From positions 5,952,001-6,016,000 of the forward strand of contig JAEUWY010000005.1 of NCBI GenBank assembly GCA_022059125.1: a stretch of DNA of 64,000 nt, read 5' to 3'. Below are positions 32,743 through 43,512 of the stretch, in pieces. The notes beneath the pieces were generated by a model. The model did not search any database and was not told the DNA's origin. It saw only the letters and a list, made by a program, of their open reading frames with translations. Every line of letters starts with the position of its first letter. The stretch's first letter is position 1. A program made the position numbers and the translations under genes. The stretch comes from Corynespora cassiicola. Lineage: Eukaryota; Ascomycota; Dothideomycetes; Pleosporales; Corynesporascaceae.

Positions 32743-33847
32743 ATGGCTCAGTACGGCTATGGACAAAGCCCACCCTACGGCAGCGGCGCCGGCGCCGGCG
32801 CACAGAATCTCCAGTTCTACTCGTCCTCCTTCTCCAACCAGCCAGTTTCCGGCCATTCCACCCCGTTTCAAGCAAACTACGGAGCACCCCAGGCGAATGC
32901 ATACCCGGCGCAATATGGAGCGGGCTTCAGTGCTCCAGGAGTGAGTGGACAAATGGGCGTGGGCGCGAGCGGACTGCGGACTGGTTGGCTGGCCGCCTTT
33001 GGAACGGAGGGGTGAGTGCAGTCGCAGGAACAACATAGGAGCAGTAGGCTGACTGAACCTAGCTATGAAGGAGAGCCGCCTTTGCTGGAAGAGTTGGGGG
33101 TGAATTTTGGACACATCAAGGCCAAGGTATGCGCATAGTGCATGCCTCTACAAAGCGCATGAGGATTAACAGGCGTACAGACTCTTGCGGTTCTGAATCC
33201 ATTTGGCAGGATTGACCAGCATCTCATGGACGACAGCGATATTGCGGGGCCCATCATCTTCTTCTTCATCTTCGGAACGTCATTACTGGTAAGTGCTTAA
33301 TGGGGGGCAAGGGACAGCAAGTCGCTGACATTGTTAGCTTTCCGGTAAATTGCACTTTGGCTACATATACGGTCTGGCAGTTCTCGGCACAATCCTCCTC
33401 CACATGATTCTGTCACTCATGTCTCCTCCGTTATCCCCTGCAGAGGCGGCAGCCAACCAGGACCATGGTCACCGAGGCAGCTCTCATTTCTCCTCATCAC
33501 TTACCTATCCTCGCTCGGCCTCAGTATTGGGCTACTGCCTTCTTCCTCTGGTTCTGGTTGCCATTCTGGGAATCGCGGTGCCTATGGATGGTCTGTTTGG
33601 TTATCTCCTGACTAGTCTGGCAATCATTTGGTGCTCCTACTCATCTAGCTCCATGTTCACGATCGTTGGTAAGTCACTTCCATCGTTATTATAAAATGCA
33701 TCTACCTAACTCTTTCAAGGTCGAATGACGTCTATGCGAGGCCTTGTGGCCTATCCCATGGTCCTTTTCTACGGAAGCTTCGGCATCATGGCAATATTTT
33801 CTTCGAGAGGGGTTGGCCAATTGGGCAAGGCAGCGACAGGTGCATGA
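32743..33847 (+). CDS. YIP1: Yip1-family ER-Golgi membrane protein
   Basis: Five-helix membrane protein that binds Rab/Ypt GTPases and acts in COPII vesicle formation and ER-Golgi transport (family knowledge). Exons 32743..33011, 33063..33126, 33181..33288, 33338..33668 and 33720..33847 give 299 aa; all phases close. The N-terminal 85 residues are Gln/Gly/Tyr/Pro-rich and cytosolic. The Yip1 signature follows: EGEPPLLEELGVNFGHIKAK, TLAVLNPFGRIDQHLMDDSD and AGPIIFFFIFGTSLLLSGKLH. Later helices are FGYIYGLAVLGTILLHMILS, the SVLGYCLLPLVLVAILGIAV region and FGYLLTSLAIIWCSYSSSSM, ending in VAYPMVLFYGSFGIMAIF. It stands between the F-box gene and ARP8 on the same strand. Confidence 0.94.
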
Positions 33848-34887
33848 TTTTAAAATGGCGTATGATATTCGAGTCACATTAGCGTTGGTGTGATACCTTC
33901 AATCTATTATTCTTCAAAAGAATTGTACGCCTATGGAGTCTTCACCCCCTTTCTTTGCGGGGAGATAATCCTTTCAGTGGGCTGGCGGAAAATGAAGTGA
34001 AGCCCTCGTAGATCATTAAGCATCATAGCGGATGGCAGCGTAATGTATTTAGTGTTCATGATTTTGAGTCCGCTTTTGATATCTTAGAGAGGCTTTCGAT
34101 CTCAATATAGCGCTCTTATAGTATTTTCACCCCTTTAGCGTATGCGGGGAGTTCTAACAGCGATAATAAACTTGCCCGAACGATAGGTGGTTTTGTGCTC
34201 ATGGTCAGCAAAAAGAATACAAAAGCAAGTCTGACCAATTTTGGGACGGCAAATTTATGGGTCATCATTCACTTCACCATTCACCTTATCGTCGTGGGTT
34301 TGAAGGCAGGCCCGGACAATAGAAGTCAATAACCTCCATAGCTATCCGCGAGGCTGGCTCGTATTGTCCACGGCAGGGGTCCTAGCTCGCGGAACCGAAT
34401 ATGATCGCCCAATGGCTGCGACGTTCCGCCGCGACGCCTACGAACCACGAACAACTCTGGCCAACCCTCACGCACTCGTGAGCGCACAACGACGCGCCCT
34501 CCAGTGAGCTTCGGACTCGGCCATCCATCGCTGCCGCTATTTGCTCGACGCGACAACGAATTGCGACGCCACTGCTTGCGATAGCTTCCCGCACCGCCCT
34601 TGCCTTGACCACGACGCTCTCACAGTCTCCCGCACCAGCCTTCCTACGGCCCTTTCTATAGCGACGCCCGATCCCCTCTGGGTGCACGACGCATCGATTC
34701 CATCAAAGCAGCTGCTCCATCTCCACACGACACTCGAAGATCTCGCCCTTGAGCTCACCATAGCACGGCTCAATCATCAGCCTGCTCCCGCAAACCATAC
34801 CTGCACGAAAGCAGCGGCCGATACCGATACCTGAACATCCATTGATCTGTCTTCCGTCTTACAGAGAACCGGTGATCAACAGACATC
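33848..34887. other. Intergenic
   Basis: The left part is AT-rich and carries two similar CACCCC...GCGGGGAG motifs (33943-33965 and 34126-34152). The right part is the GC-rich ARP8 promoter. The long minus-strand frames at 34326-34773 look like composition artefacts. No gene seen. Confidence 0.5.
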
Positions 34888-37215
34888 ATGGTGGGCAAGA
34901 AATCCGGGAGGGCCCAACTTAGGGAAGAGGGTACGAAGAACCCCCGCAACACTGTGGGAGCGCCTGCTAACATAGACTGCAGGCCTTGCGAGGACGGATA
35001 ACAACCTTGAACTCTCAACATGGCCCCAGGTGAACATGATCAACCAGAAAAACTACTATACCGAGTTCCTAAAGAAAGACGAACAATTCCTGGCCGTCCG
35101 GTTCCCTCAAGAGGAACGACGCGCTCAGCTGGTTCAGGAAGCTAGAGACAAAGATCGCGCACGAGCTCAGGGAGCGCCTATAGATGGAGCGCCAACTCAG
35201 ACGGAGGAGGCGCCCGAGGAAGCTGCGTACGGCACCGTTCACAAGCCCGATCCCTCAACCGTCGTCGTGCTACACATTGGTAGCCAGAATCTCAGGGTTG
35301 GTTTCTGCACCGATGCTCTGCCCAAGGCCGTACCTATGGTCATTGCGCGGAAATGGAAGGAGAGTGAGTCGGAAGAAGAAGACGGAGAGCCGTCTCCCAA
35401 GCGCTTGAAGGTGGAAGGCGCTGTTCCCGCCGAGGCACTACCAGAGAAGTGGTTTGGAGATGAGGTAGGCGACATTCACTTTTTGGATATGCAAATGCTA
35501 ACAAGGACAGTTTGCCGATCAGTACATGGCCATGTCCTCGGAGCTGCGGACGAGAATGCGATCCAACAAGCGACGAGTTCTACCCAACTCGAAAGACCTA
35601 GTCACCAACTTCAACCGCCGCTCGCCTCCCGATATCATTTCGGAGCACAACGATGTGAACCGCATCGAGTGGACTGAGATTCCAACCGACAAGACCCCTG
35701 ACTACTTCACCGGAAATGAAGCGCTTCGAATACCCGAGAGATCCAACCCCAGGTATAAACTGTTCTGGCCGATTCGTAATGGAACTTTCAACGAGAAGGA
35801 CTATACGAATCGCAATCAGATTTACCACGATATCTCCAAGATTATCGAAGAGACACTGAAGAGCCAGCTGGGCATGGATTTGAAGGATCTGTCTACCTAT
35901 AGGTGTGTGTTTGTCATACCGGATCTATATGAGCGCATCTACGTAACCATGATTCTGGATATTCTGATCCGTGATATCGGGTTCGGAAAGGTGTGCCTTC
36001 AGCAGGAGAGTCTTTCGGCAACCTTTGGTGCGGGCTACTCTATTGCCTGCGTTGTCGATATTGGAGCTCAAAAGACGTCTATCTGCTGTGTCGATGAGGG
36101 CATGTGCATTGAAGAGTCTCGCGTGAACCTCAAGATGGGTGGAGCAGACGTAACCGAAACCTTCATTAAGATGATGCTGTACGGCCATTTCCCGTATGCC
36201 GATATGAATCTGAAGCGGCGGTATGATTTCTTGCTCGCCGAAGAGCTGAAGCAAAAGTTCTGCTCCATGGATGAGGGTTCGGTCACAGTTCAAACATGGG
36301 ATTTTCATTTGCGTGCTTCAGGCCAAGATACGCGCAAGTATACGTTCAAGACGTATGATGAGACAATGCTGTCTGTGATGGTAAGTCGAAACTGGACAAC
36401 TGCGAGTCAACGCTGACTATCTGTAGGGATTCTTCAAGCCTTCCATTTTTGACCATTCGCGCAAGCTGGAGAACCGTAGGAAGGTCATTCCGCGCTCTGT
36501 AGATCTTTACGACGGCTCACCCAACGACCCCATCTCCCAGGCCCAGATTGCTGTACTGGAGGCCGCCGGAGGCAAGACAGCAGCCTCCGTAAATGGCACC
36601 CAGGAATCCGCCGCTACGAGCACTCCTGCCGCCGCCACAGTAACCTCTACGCCTCAGCGTTCCCAGCAATTCAACCTCCTCAGCCGCCTTGGCGACGAAA
36701 ACACACCCCGGTCTTCTGTCGCCGGCTCCCCTGGCCCCGAGGGCACAAACACGCCCAACCCAGACCGTGACACACCCATGGCCGACGGCGATGCCCCTCT
36801 CATCTTTCGCGACCCCGTACTCGAAAAGACCAAGGTCGCTGACGAGCGCGATAAGACGCTCCCCGTCATGCCCCTTGATGCTGCCATTCTGGAGTCCCTC
36901 ACGCAGGGTGCCCGCGGCGACGACCGCAAGCTACGCGACTTTTTTGGCGGCATCATGCTTGTGGGTGGAGCGAGCAAGACGCCCGGCGTGGGCGCGTTTC
37001 TCGAGACGCGGCTCCGAGAGTTGAGGCCCTATTACGGCAAGGAAATTCTCGTAGGTCCGCCGCCGAGGGAGTTTGATCCGCAGGTTGTCGTTTGGAAGGG
37101 TGGGTGTGTGTTTGGGCGTCTGAGCAGCCATGGGAATGATAGCTGGATCAGTAAGCAGGAGTATGATGTCTTGGGGAGTAGGCTTCTGAGCAACAAGTGC
37201 ATGTTCGCGTGGTAA
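34888..37215 (+). CDS. ARP8: Actin-related protein 8, INO80 subunit
   Basis: Nuclear actin-related protein that, with Arp4 and actin, forms the DNA-binding module of the INO80 chromatin remodeller (family knowledge). Exons 34888..34930, 34983..35464, 35511..36380 and 36427..37215 give 727 aa. The first exon codes only MVGKKSGRAQLREE plus one base. Actin-fold elements seen are phosphate loop 1 (VVVLHIGSQNLRVGF), phosphate 2 (CVVDIGAQKTSICCVDEG) and the adenosine-site-like GGIMLVGGASKTPGVGAFLE. Arp8-type insertions occur: an acidic SEEEDGEPSPKR loop after strand 2, and a 130-residue Ser/Thr/Pro-rich insertion (about 495-590) before the last lobe. It ends SNKCMFAW. Introns are 46-52 nt. Confidence 0.94.
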
Positions 37216-38752
37216 GGAGTTGAGGTGGAGATATTGAAGGGATGGATAGGCAGGTGGGTCCAGTACGGTATGGTATGAAAAGTGTGGCCAAACTGGCAGC
37301 TAAGGGAGGGAGGGTATCAAGAAGGGAAGGAGGGAGTGCGATGATTAGGCGTATTGACACACTCTCATCTTCGTTTTGGCTGGGGTATCATTCTTATTCG
37401 AAAGGTGGGCACCCGGTGTTTGCGGACGGGTGTATCGAAGTCTACACTATAGACAACAGCCGGATTGAATTCAGATATTCGAGTACGAGAGATACCTGCC
37501 ATGCTTTTAAATTCGAAGAATGATTGGAGAGTTGAGCTCAATGCGGATTCGACGCATCTGTTCGCACCACTTATTGTGTCATCTCCTCCGCTTCCGCCTT
37601 GATCCGGCTCAAGTGGGTACCAGTTCAGTCAGTTTCCAGCACTCAACCTACCGATGTGATAAGATTCAAAGGTTCAATCTAGCATGATATAGCGTTTGGG
37701 CATCCCGCAAAAAGGCCTCAACCACAGACTTTGTCGGTAGAGCCTCGCACTCTAGGTTTTTGCTGTCGAGACAGGAATCTCGTTTGCAGTCAAATCACTT
37801 TCTGTCGTGCTGCTAACTATCCTTACAAGTTCACTCTCGACCCCTCCCAGCCACCTCGGCCGTCAACACAAGTCAACTCCCATACTTTGCTCATGAAAGT
37901 GTAGTGGTGTCTAGATACAGTGGGGTCATCTGAGAGCTATCCGAGGCAAAGGCTCTTATATCCGGAGCATTATTTCCACTTTGGCCTTCAGAATAACAAA
38001 ATGAACTTTTGGGGGGAAAGGATGCAGGAACCATGCTCTGGTAGAGCAGTGTAGAGCTTGCCAATCTACGCTCCGTCCCGACCAAGCCCAATGAATCAAA
38101 CACATCTCCCCCTCACAGCTCAGCTAATCCCACCGCGGCCTCCTCAATCCAAGACTTTGTAATCTATAGATCTGTCTACATTTTCTTTCAAATCAACACT
38201 TTTGTTTCTAAACTCAAACATCTGATCACCTCATCACCCCGCCACCTCCTCCACACTTTTCTCCCAAACAAGCGTGGTCCCGGACATTGGCCACATCACA
38301 GTCTTCCCCAGGTCATAATTCCGTCTCGCAGTCGAGTAAGCATCCTTCTCCCCGTCTTTCCTCTCTCTTCCTTGTGCTGATCCCGTCCGCACCTCTCATT
38401 ATAATACGACCGCGTGATACAAGTCCATTCATCTAGTGCACTTTTTTTTGTTCAATCCAAGCCATGCCACATCAAGCCCTTGTTTCCCGTGAAACTGTGA
38501 AACCGTGAAATGCCACCGCCGACAGAGACACTAGCCCTAGTCCAAGCCTTAGTACTCACCACCCACGGCCAGCATTACTAATCCCCTCAGACCCAAACGC
38601 CTGCCCGCACACTCCCTCCCTCCCCTGCGCGCACACCTCGACAACAAAAAGGGCAGAAGATGATTAATCGATTTCCCTCATTCGCAATCTAGATTCCCCG
38701 ATCCCCATTCCCCTGCTCTGCCACAATGCCAAACCCGCTGCGCACAAAAAAA

Positions 38753-38773
38753 CCCCCCCCCCCCCCCCCCCCC
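38753..38773. repeat. Poly-C tract, 21 bases
   Basis: An uninterrupted run of 21 C after seven A, in gene-free DNA. Its length may vary or be sequencing-sensitive. Confidence 0.85.
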
Positions 38774-39478
38774 AAAGCCCCATTCATGCATATCCCCCCA
38801 ACGAATCAATCAATAGAACCAGCCAGCAAAAGAAACCAGTCCTTTCTTTTCTTCGCTCGCGCCATCATCCCCAATCAATACCCCGCCATCCCCCATCCAC
38901 AGCGATATGATATGATGCGATGCGATGTGATGTGACGCGTTGCAGCAAGCCCAAGAGGAGAAAGAGGCGGTGCATTTGTTACTCAGACATCCACCTCATC
39001 CCTCGTTCACCCTCTTAAGCATAAACGAAGCATGCGGAAATCCGCTTGACCAAAAGCGCTCAAGTGAGGACGGGGTTATCCAAGGCCGAGCCGACCGGCC
39101 AGCCAGCCAGCCATGTCTACAGGTTAGTAGGTCAGGCCAGTTTCAGGCCAGCAGCAAGCAGCCTTTTCGCCTGTTTTGGGAATGAGGTGCGGGAAGAGAG
39201 AAAAAAAGGGCATCTTGGCCTTTGCGTGGGGAGGTTACGTGCGATTGGATCCGATTACTCATATCTGACTATGACCGATAGAGCGGATTCCTGAATTGAG
39301 CAGGTAGAAAAGGCAGAGGGAGTGATGCAGGGGTATGTGTGGATGAGGCTAATCGGGATCGGGAAATAGGCGTGTACGTAGCAGAGGACAGCATCAGCAG
39401 TAGCATCGTCATCATCATCGGGGCGATGATGCGCTTGCAGATTGTGCTGATGAGCGAGGCATGGTTTGAGAGGTTGTG

Positions 39479-39522
39479 ATGATCATGGCGATGATGGTGA
39501 TGATGGTGACGATGATGATGAA
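39479..39522. repeat. GAT/GGT-rich microsatellite
   Basis: Imperfect GATGATGGT-type trinucleotide array. It creates the Asp-rich open frame seen on the plus strand. Confidence 0.75.
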
Positions 39523-40128
39523 CGACATAGATTGAAAAGGCTACGTGGTGGTAATTTGTCTATGGCTATCCGGATAAGGGAGTCGAGCGCGAGGGTCGAT
39601 GATCCTGGGAGGTACCAACCGAGCCTTGCCGTCGCTCCAATATGCTTGACTGTGAACTTCTTCATGGCCGGTACACATACACACACATGCACACGACACC
39701 ACGTTCTGGATTTTCCCATCAGAGTCCGAGCCACTACCCCCCCATGCTCGGCGTTTTTCTTATTGTGGGCAACTAATATCTGCAAGATGCCAATTGCCGA
39801 TGCGGGTGCATTGGCAGGTTTCATGACCAATGCGGCCCAGCTTAAGAAGCGAGGACCGAGAAACGATAGGGCCCGAGGGCAGTTCGCACGACGATTCGGC
39901 TCCCGGGTTACGCCTCGCGCGCAGATGTGGTGGAGCACGCACAAGGACTTAAAGTCCGTTAACTGCGGCACGACGGTGCATATAGCCACCCAGCCGGCGC
40001 GTATTTGGCGGGAGAGAGTGGGAAGGCGGAGGAATGCATGGCGCCCGCCGGCCACTCATAAATGGGCCGTATGAAAGTAGAAGTCTAAGCATGGTGGCTT
40101 GGTGGCCCTGGCGCTACGCTACGCTACG

Positions 40129-40786
40129 TTACGCCTTCAAGCCGACCGCATCCGCCGTCCTGTCACAGAATTCGGCCATGTCGACGTCCTTGATACTGAG
40201 TCCCTTGGGCTTGTGGGTGGTCCACTCTACAGTGACCTCATTGTAGAGGTTGGACCAGTGCGGATGGTGCTTCTTGGCCTTGCACTCGTCGGCGACTATA
40301 TTCATGAAGCGCCATGCGGCCGAAAAGGTGGGAAAGGTGAAGCGACGGGTAATACCCATCTTTGACGAGGTGATGGTCCATGCCGACAGTCTGGACAGGC
40401 GATCCGGCAACTCAGCCGGTTGATTTGCAGAGAAGATGATCTCAGAGCCGCCGCCGTGTGTCGACTCGAGGGCGGGGCTTGATGCTGTGTGAGAAGGAGA
40501 AGTGGATGCTGCTCTGATGGCACCAGAGGCGGTTGATGCAGAGCAGAGCGTGACGGGTTGCCTGGGGATGCTAACCGCACGATGGAGTCCGAAAGGGGCC
40601 CACACGCGGCAGGCAAACGTATGATGGTATATGCTGGGGCAAGTTGCATGTTAGACAAAGTTAAGTTCTGAGTAAGCGTTGAGGTACATGTCCGGTAAGA
40701 CAAGGGAAGGCTTGCAGATCCGCTATATTGCCTGCAGTCGGGTGGACTCACTGGGCTGCCTGCGAGAGGCGCGTGGAGGATCTCAT
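40129..40786 (-). CDS. Pterin-4a-carbinolamine dehydratase
   Basis: PCD/DCoH-fold enzyme that dehydrates 4a-hydroxytetrahydrobiopterin, or a PCD-like protein. Exons 40786..40752 and 40633..40129 give 179 aa. The long open frame has no usable ATG at its 5' end. The upstream 35 nt exon (MRSSTRLSQAA, GTGAGT donor) joins in phase through a 118 nt intron with a CTAAC branch and CCCAG acceptor. The domain covers about residues 95-179, with the active-site pattern KHHPHWSNLYNEVTVEWTTH (two adjacent His, then Trp and the WTTH His) and GLSIKDVDMAEFCD. The N-terminal 90 residues are Arg/Ser/Ala-rich with few acids, like a mitochondrial targeting sequence (inference). PCD proteins of about 100 aa are usual, so this one has a long leader. 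Confidence 0.87.
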
Positions 40787-42330
40787 CACGGCAGCAGATT
40801 GGCCAAGCTATCGGGGGGAGGGCGAGGATGGCGGAGTTGGAGCGGCCGTGTACGACGCGGAATGGCAGCAGCCGGCGCTCGTGGAGGTGTAGGACCAAGA
40901 GGTGCGACGTGGATGCAAGAAGGACGTTGGGGTGGTGGTAGCCACCCGCCGTGCATAGATCGACGCTTGGGCCCCCATCGTCATACGGGCGCATTGATTC
41001 GCCGGTATTTCGGGGCATGCGCAGTTATCATCAGGACAAGGACAGTAGAGGCAATGAATGCTGTGACACGGGCGACGAGGGATGGAGCTTTGCGGACCAC
41101 GGCGGCCATCAGGATACTGTGGCATGTCCGTTAATATCGGGATGCAGAGCAGAGGGCCGACAAGGTGCGGCGCAGTCTCCCAGCAGCAGCGGCATTTTCC
41201 TCGAATGACAAGTAGGGCTGGAGGCCGGCACAGCTGCCAGAACAAGGAGCTGCTGCCAGGAGAAGGTTGGAGGGAGGGGAGAGGAGGCAAACGAGCAGAA
41301 TGCCTGATGCAGTAAGGGTGTGTTTTTAGGTGCGGAGCTGCTCGGATAGGGAGGGCTCGGCTTTGTCATCAGCGGACGGGCAGCACCGTTTTTTCTGACA
41401 GATGCAGGGCTTTTCTGACACGGGTGTGGGGAGAGGGCGTTGGGGGCAGTAGGGCCGACGAGGACGCTGGACAGGTCGCGAGGGGGCAGAGGGTGTGGGT
41501 GCCAAGGCCGGCAGGGTGAAAGGCACGGCTTGGTCAGCGCGTCAGCCGGCTGCACGGTACAGGCGACTCGGGCACGCCAGAGGGGATAGGTCGCGGGCGA
41601 TGGTAAAGAAGGTAATCAAAGCGGAGCGCGTGCATGGCAGGGTGCAGCAGCAGCAGAGCAGAGGATAAGCGGGCTGGGGCTGTCGTATTGATCGATTCAT
41701 TGCCCCAGGTTCGTCCGAGCGCAGGTACAAGGCCTGGAGGAGGGCGACGAAGCGAAAGCGTCGAGCGACGGCCGGCCGGCGCCCTGGAACTTGTGGAAGC
41801 GCGCCCCGTCACCTGACATCGACTACATAAGCCCGGAGCCCGCAGAAAAATCCCCAGCAGAACCTGACTCATTGCGTAGTCATCACAACTAAGTCGTCAC
41901 CAGCACCCAGTAAGTACTCCGCGACAAGTCCCCAGCCGTCGCGCGCCCGCCTCGTGTCGCGACGTGTCGCAGCCCAGCCCAGCCCAGCGCAGAGCAGAGC
42001 AGCGCAGAGCAGAGCAGAGCAAAGCCAGCGCCCATGGACGCCCGCTCGCCGCCCTCACAGCGCTGCTGCTGTTGTCACCAGCCCGCCCAGCCGCCGCCGC
42101 CGCCGCCGCCGCCATGAAGCTCATTGCCGTCCAGGTCGCTCGCCGGCAGTCCTGCTGATACCCGCCGCACCTCCCGCCGCCCGCCGCCCGCCTCCGCCGC
42201 TGCCCGCCCTCGTCGACTGCCTGCCCAGCCCTCTGCACATCATCGCACCACCACTCCGCCCACGCCCACCCGTGCCGAAACAGGCTGATCTCTCCCGGCC
42301 TCGGCCCTTGCTGCTTGCCTCCTCGATTTG
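40787..42330. other. Divergent intergenic region
   Basis: Promoter of the dehydratase gene (minus) and promoter plus GC-rich leader of kapC (plus). It holds a (CCG)7 run (42091-42111), CAGAG-type repeats (41990-42020) and a short upstream ORF. Long frames on either strand look compositional. Confidence 0.5.
42114..42158 (+). promoter_or_regulatory. Upstream ORF in the kapC leader
   Basis: ATG in a strong GCCGCCATGA context opens a 14-codon frame (MKLIAVQVARRQSC) that stops 172 nt before the kapC ATG. If it lies in the transcript it would reduce initiation at kapC. The transcript start is not known. Confidence 0.35.
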
Positions 42331-43512
42331 ATGCCGCACAGCTTACCCACGCTGTACCCGTCGATTCGCACCTACGACAGCACCATGCAGCAGCCTGCTC
42401 AGGTAAGCTCATCACGCCCGCCCCGTGCCCGCCCTGCTCCTTGCTCACTATTTATGCCAGGACAAGTCCTCAATTGAAATGAGTTAGTCATCACCCCAAT
42501 GTCCCTGTGGTCCTTGGGCCCTCATCTCCTCGTCCCGATTACTAACGCGCATCGCGATAGGTTTAAGAGAGCACCTGCTTGCTGCTGGCGCCGGCCAACC
42601 CAACGCGCCCCAGCCTTTGCCCCAGCACTCTCACACCGGTGGCCAGCCGCATGCTATTGACCCTGCCATCGCCGGCAACCCCTACCAGATGAGCGCAGGC
42701 GACCAGCAAGGCGACGGCCACATGAGCGAGGGCCGCAAAGGCCGACGCGAGCTGTCGACGTCGAAACGCGCTGCACAGAATCGCGCTGCCCAGGTAATCA
42801 CTCCCCCACACCACATCATGTCCTGCTGCTAACTCCCAACCCTCACAGCGTGCCTTCCGCCAGCGCAAAGAGGAGTACATCAAGCAACTCAAGGACCAGG
42901 TCAAGGAGTTTGAGCAGCTGTGCGAGCTCTACAAGACGTTGCAGACGGAGAACTACCAGCTCCGAGACTACATCATCAACCTTCAATCGCGTCTGATCGA
43001 GATCCAGGGCGAGGTCCCGCCCGCCCCCGTCGGCGTCGACCTCACGCGCTCGCACCCCGAACCTGCCAGTCTCAACCAGGCGCAACAGCAGCAGCCCCAG
43101 CCTCCACAGGAGCAGCAGGAGCAGCAGCCCCAGCAGCAGAGCCCGAGCAACAGCAACAATGGTGGCCTTTCCGCACGTCAGATTGGCGAGCTTCAGATGG
43201 CTGCGCAAGCAGCCGCTGCGGCGCAGCATGGTCCGTCTGCTAACCACGGCAAGCATGCGAATGAGGGCTTATTGGATACAGGAGACTATGCCGACAAGCG
43301 CCAAAAGATGGACGAGACTGCTCAAGGTCAGCCGTTCCCCCTAGCCAGCCCCTTGTTTCCACCCTACCCAAATGCTTATATGTAGCAGGCGGTCAAGGCG
43401 GCGACGTCAACGCAAGTTCGACAAATGGCTTATAATGTCCACAGGTACCAATGCTGCTTATGACCAATTTGTAAACCAGCTCCAACAGTCGGTCAAGGAG
43501 TCGGCCGCCTAG
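42331..43512 (+). CDS. kapC: KapC-like bZIP transcription factor
   Basis: AP-1-like bZIP regulator of the fungal KapC group. Exons 42331..42402, 42461..42482, 42561..42793, 42849..43326 and 43445..43512 give 290 aa. The 22 nt second exon (DKSSIEM) is required: without it the phase between exons 1 and 3 does not close. The basic region is RRELSTSKRAAQNRAAQRAF followed by RQRKEEYIKQL, with the NxxAQxxFR signature of Pap1/Yap-type factors. Leucine-type heptads run through LCELYKTLQTENYQLRDYI. Gln-rich tracts occupy about 185-215. The last exon (TNAAYDQFVNQLQQSVKESA) is joined through a 118 nt intron (GTCAGC...CCACAG), the least certain join. ATG 42331 or 42385 could be used. KapC members act in growth and stress; the exact targets are unknown. 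Confidence 0.85.

Larger units (their letters stand above)
37216..40128. other. 2.9 kb gene-free region
   Basis: The 3' flanks of ARP8 (plus) and the dehydratase gene (minus) converge here, yet 2.9 kb carries no credible protein gene. It is pyrimidine-rich on the plus strand (about 37560-38860) and has a 21-base C tract and a GAT/GGT microsatellite. A non-coding RNA cannot be excluded. No tRNA or 5S signature was seen. Confidence 0.55.

Noticed and set aside
34326..34773. Minus-strand frames in the ARP8 promoter
   Set aside because: Arg/Ser-rich, overlapping, no ATG context or domain.
39466..40074. 202-codon plus-strand frame
   Set aside because: Begins in a GAT microsatellite (Asp run) and continues without any domain; antisense frame of equal length exists.
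41109..41555. 148-codon minus-strand Pro/Ser-rich frame
   Set aside because: Compositional; no splice or domain support.
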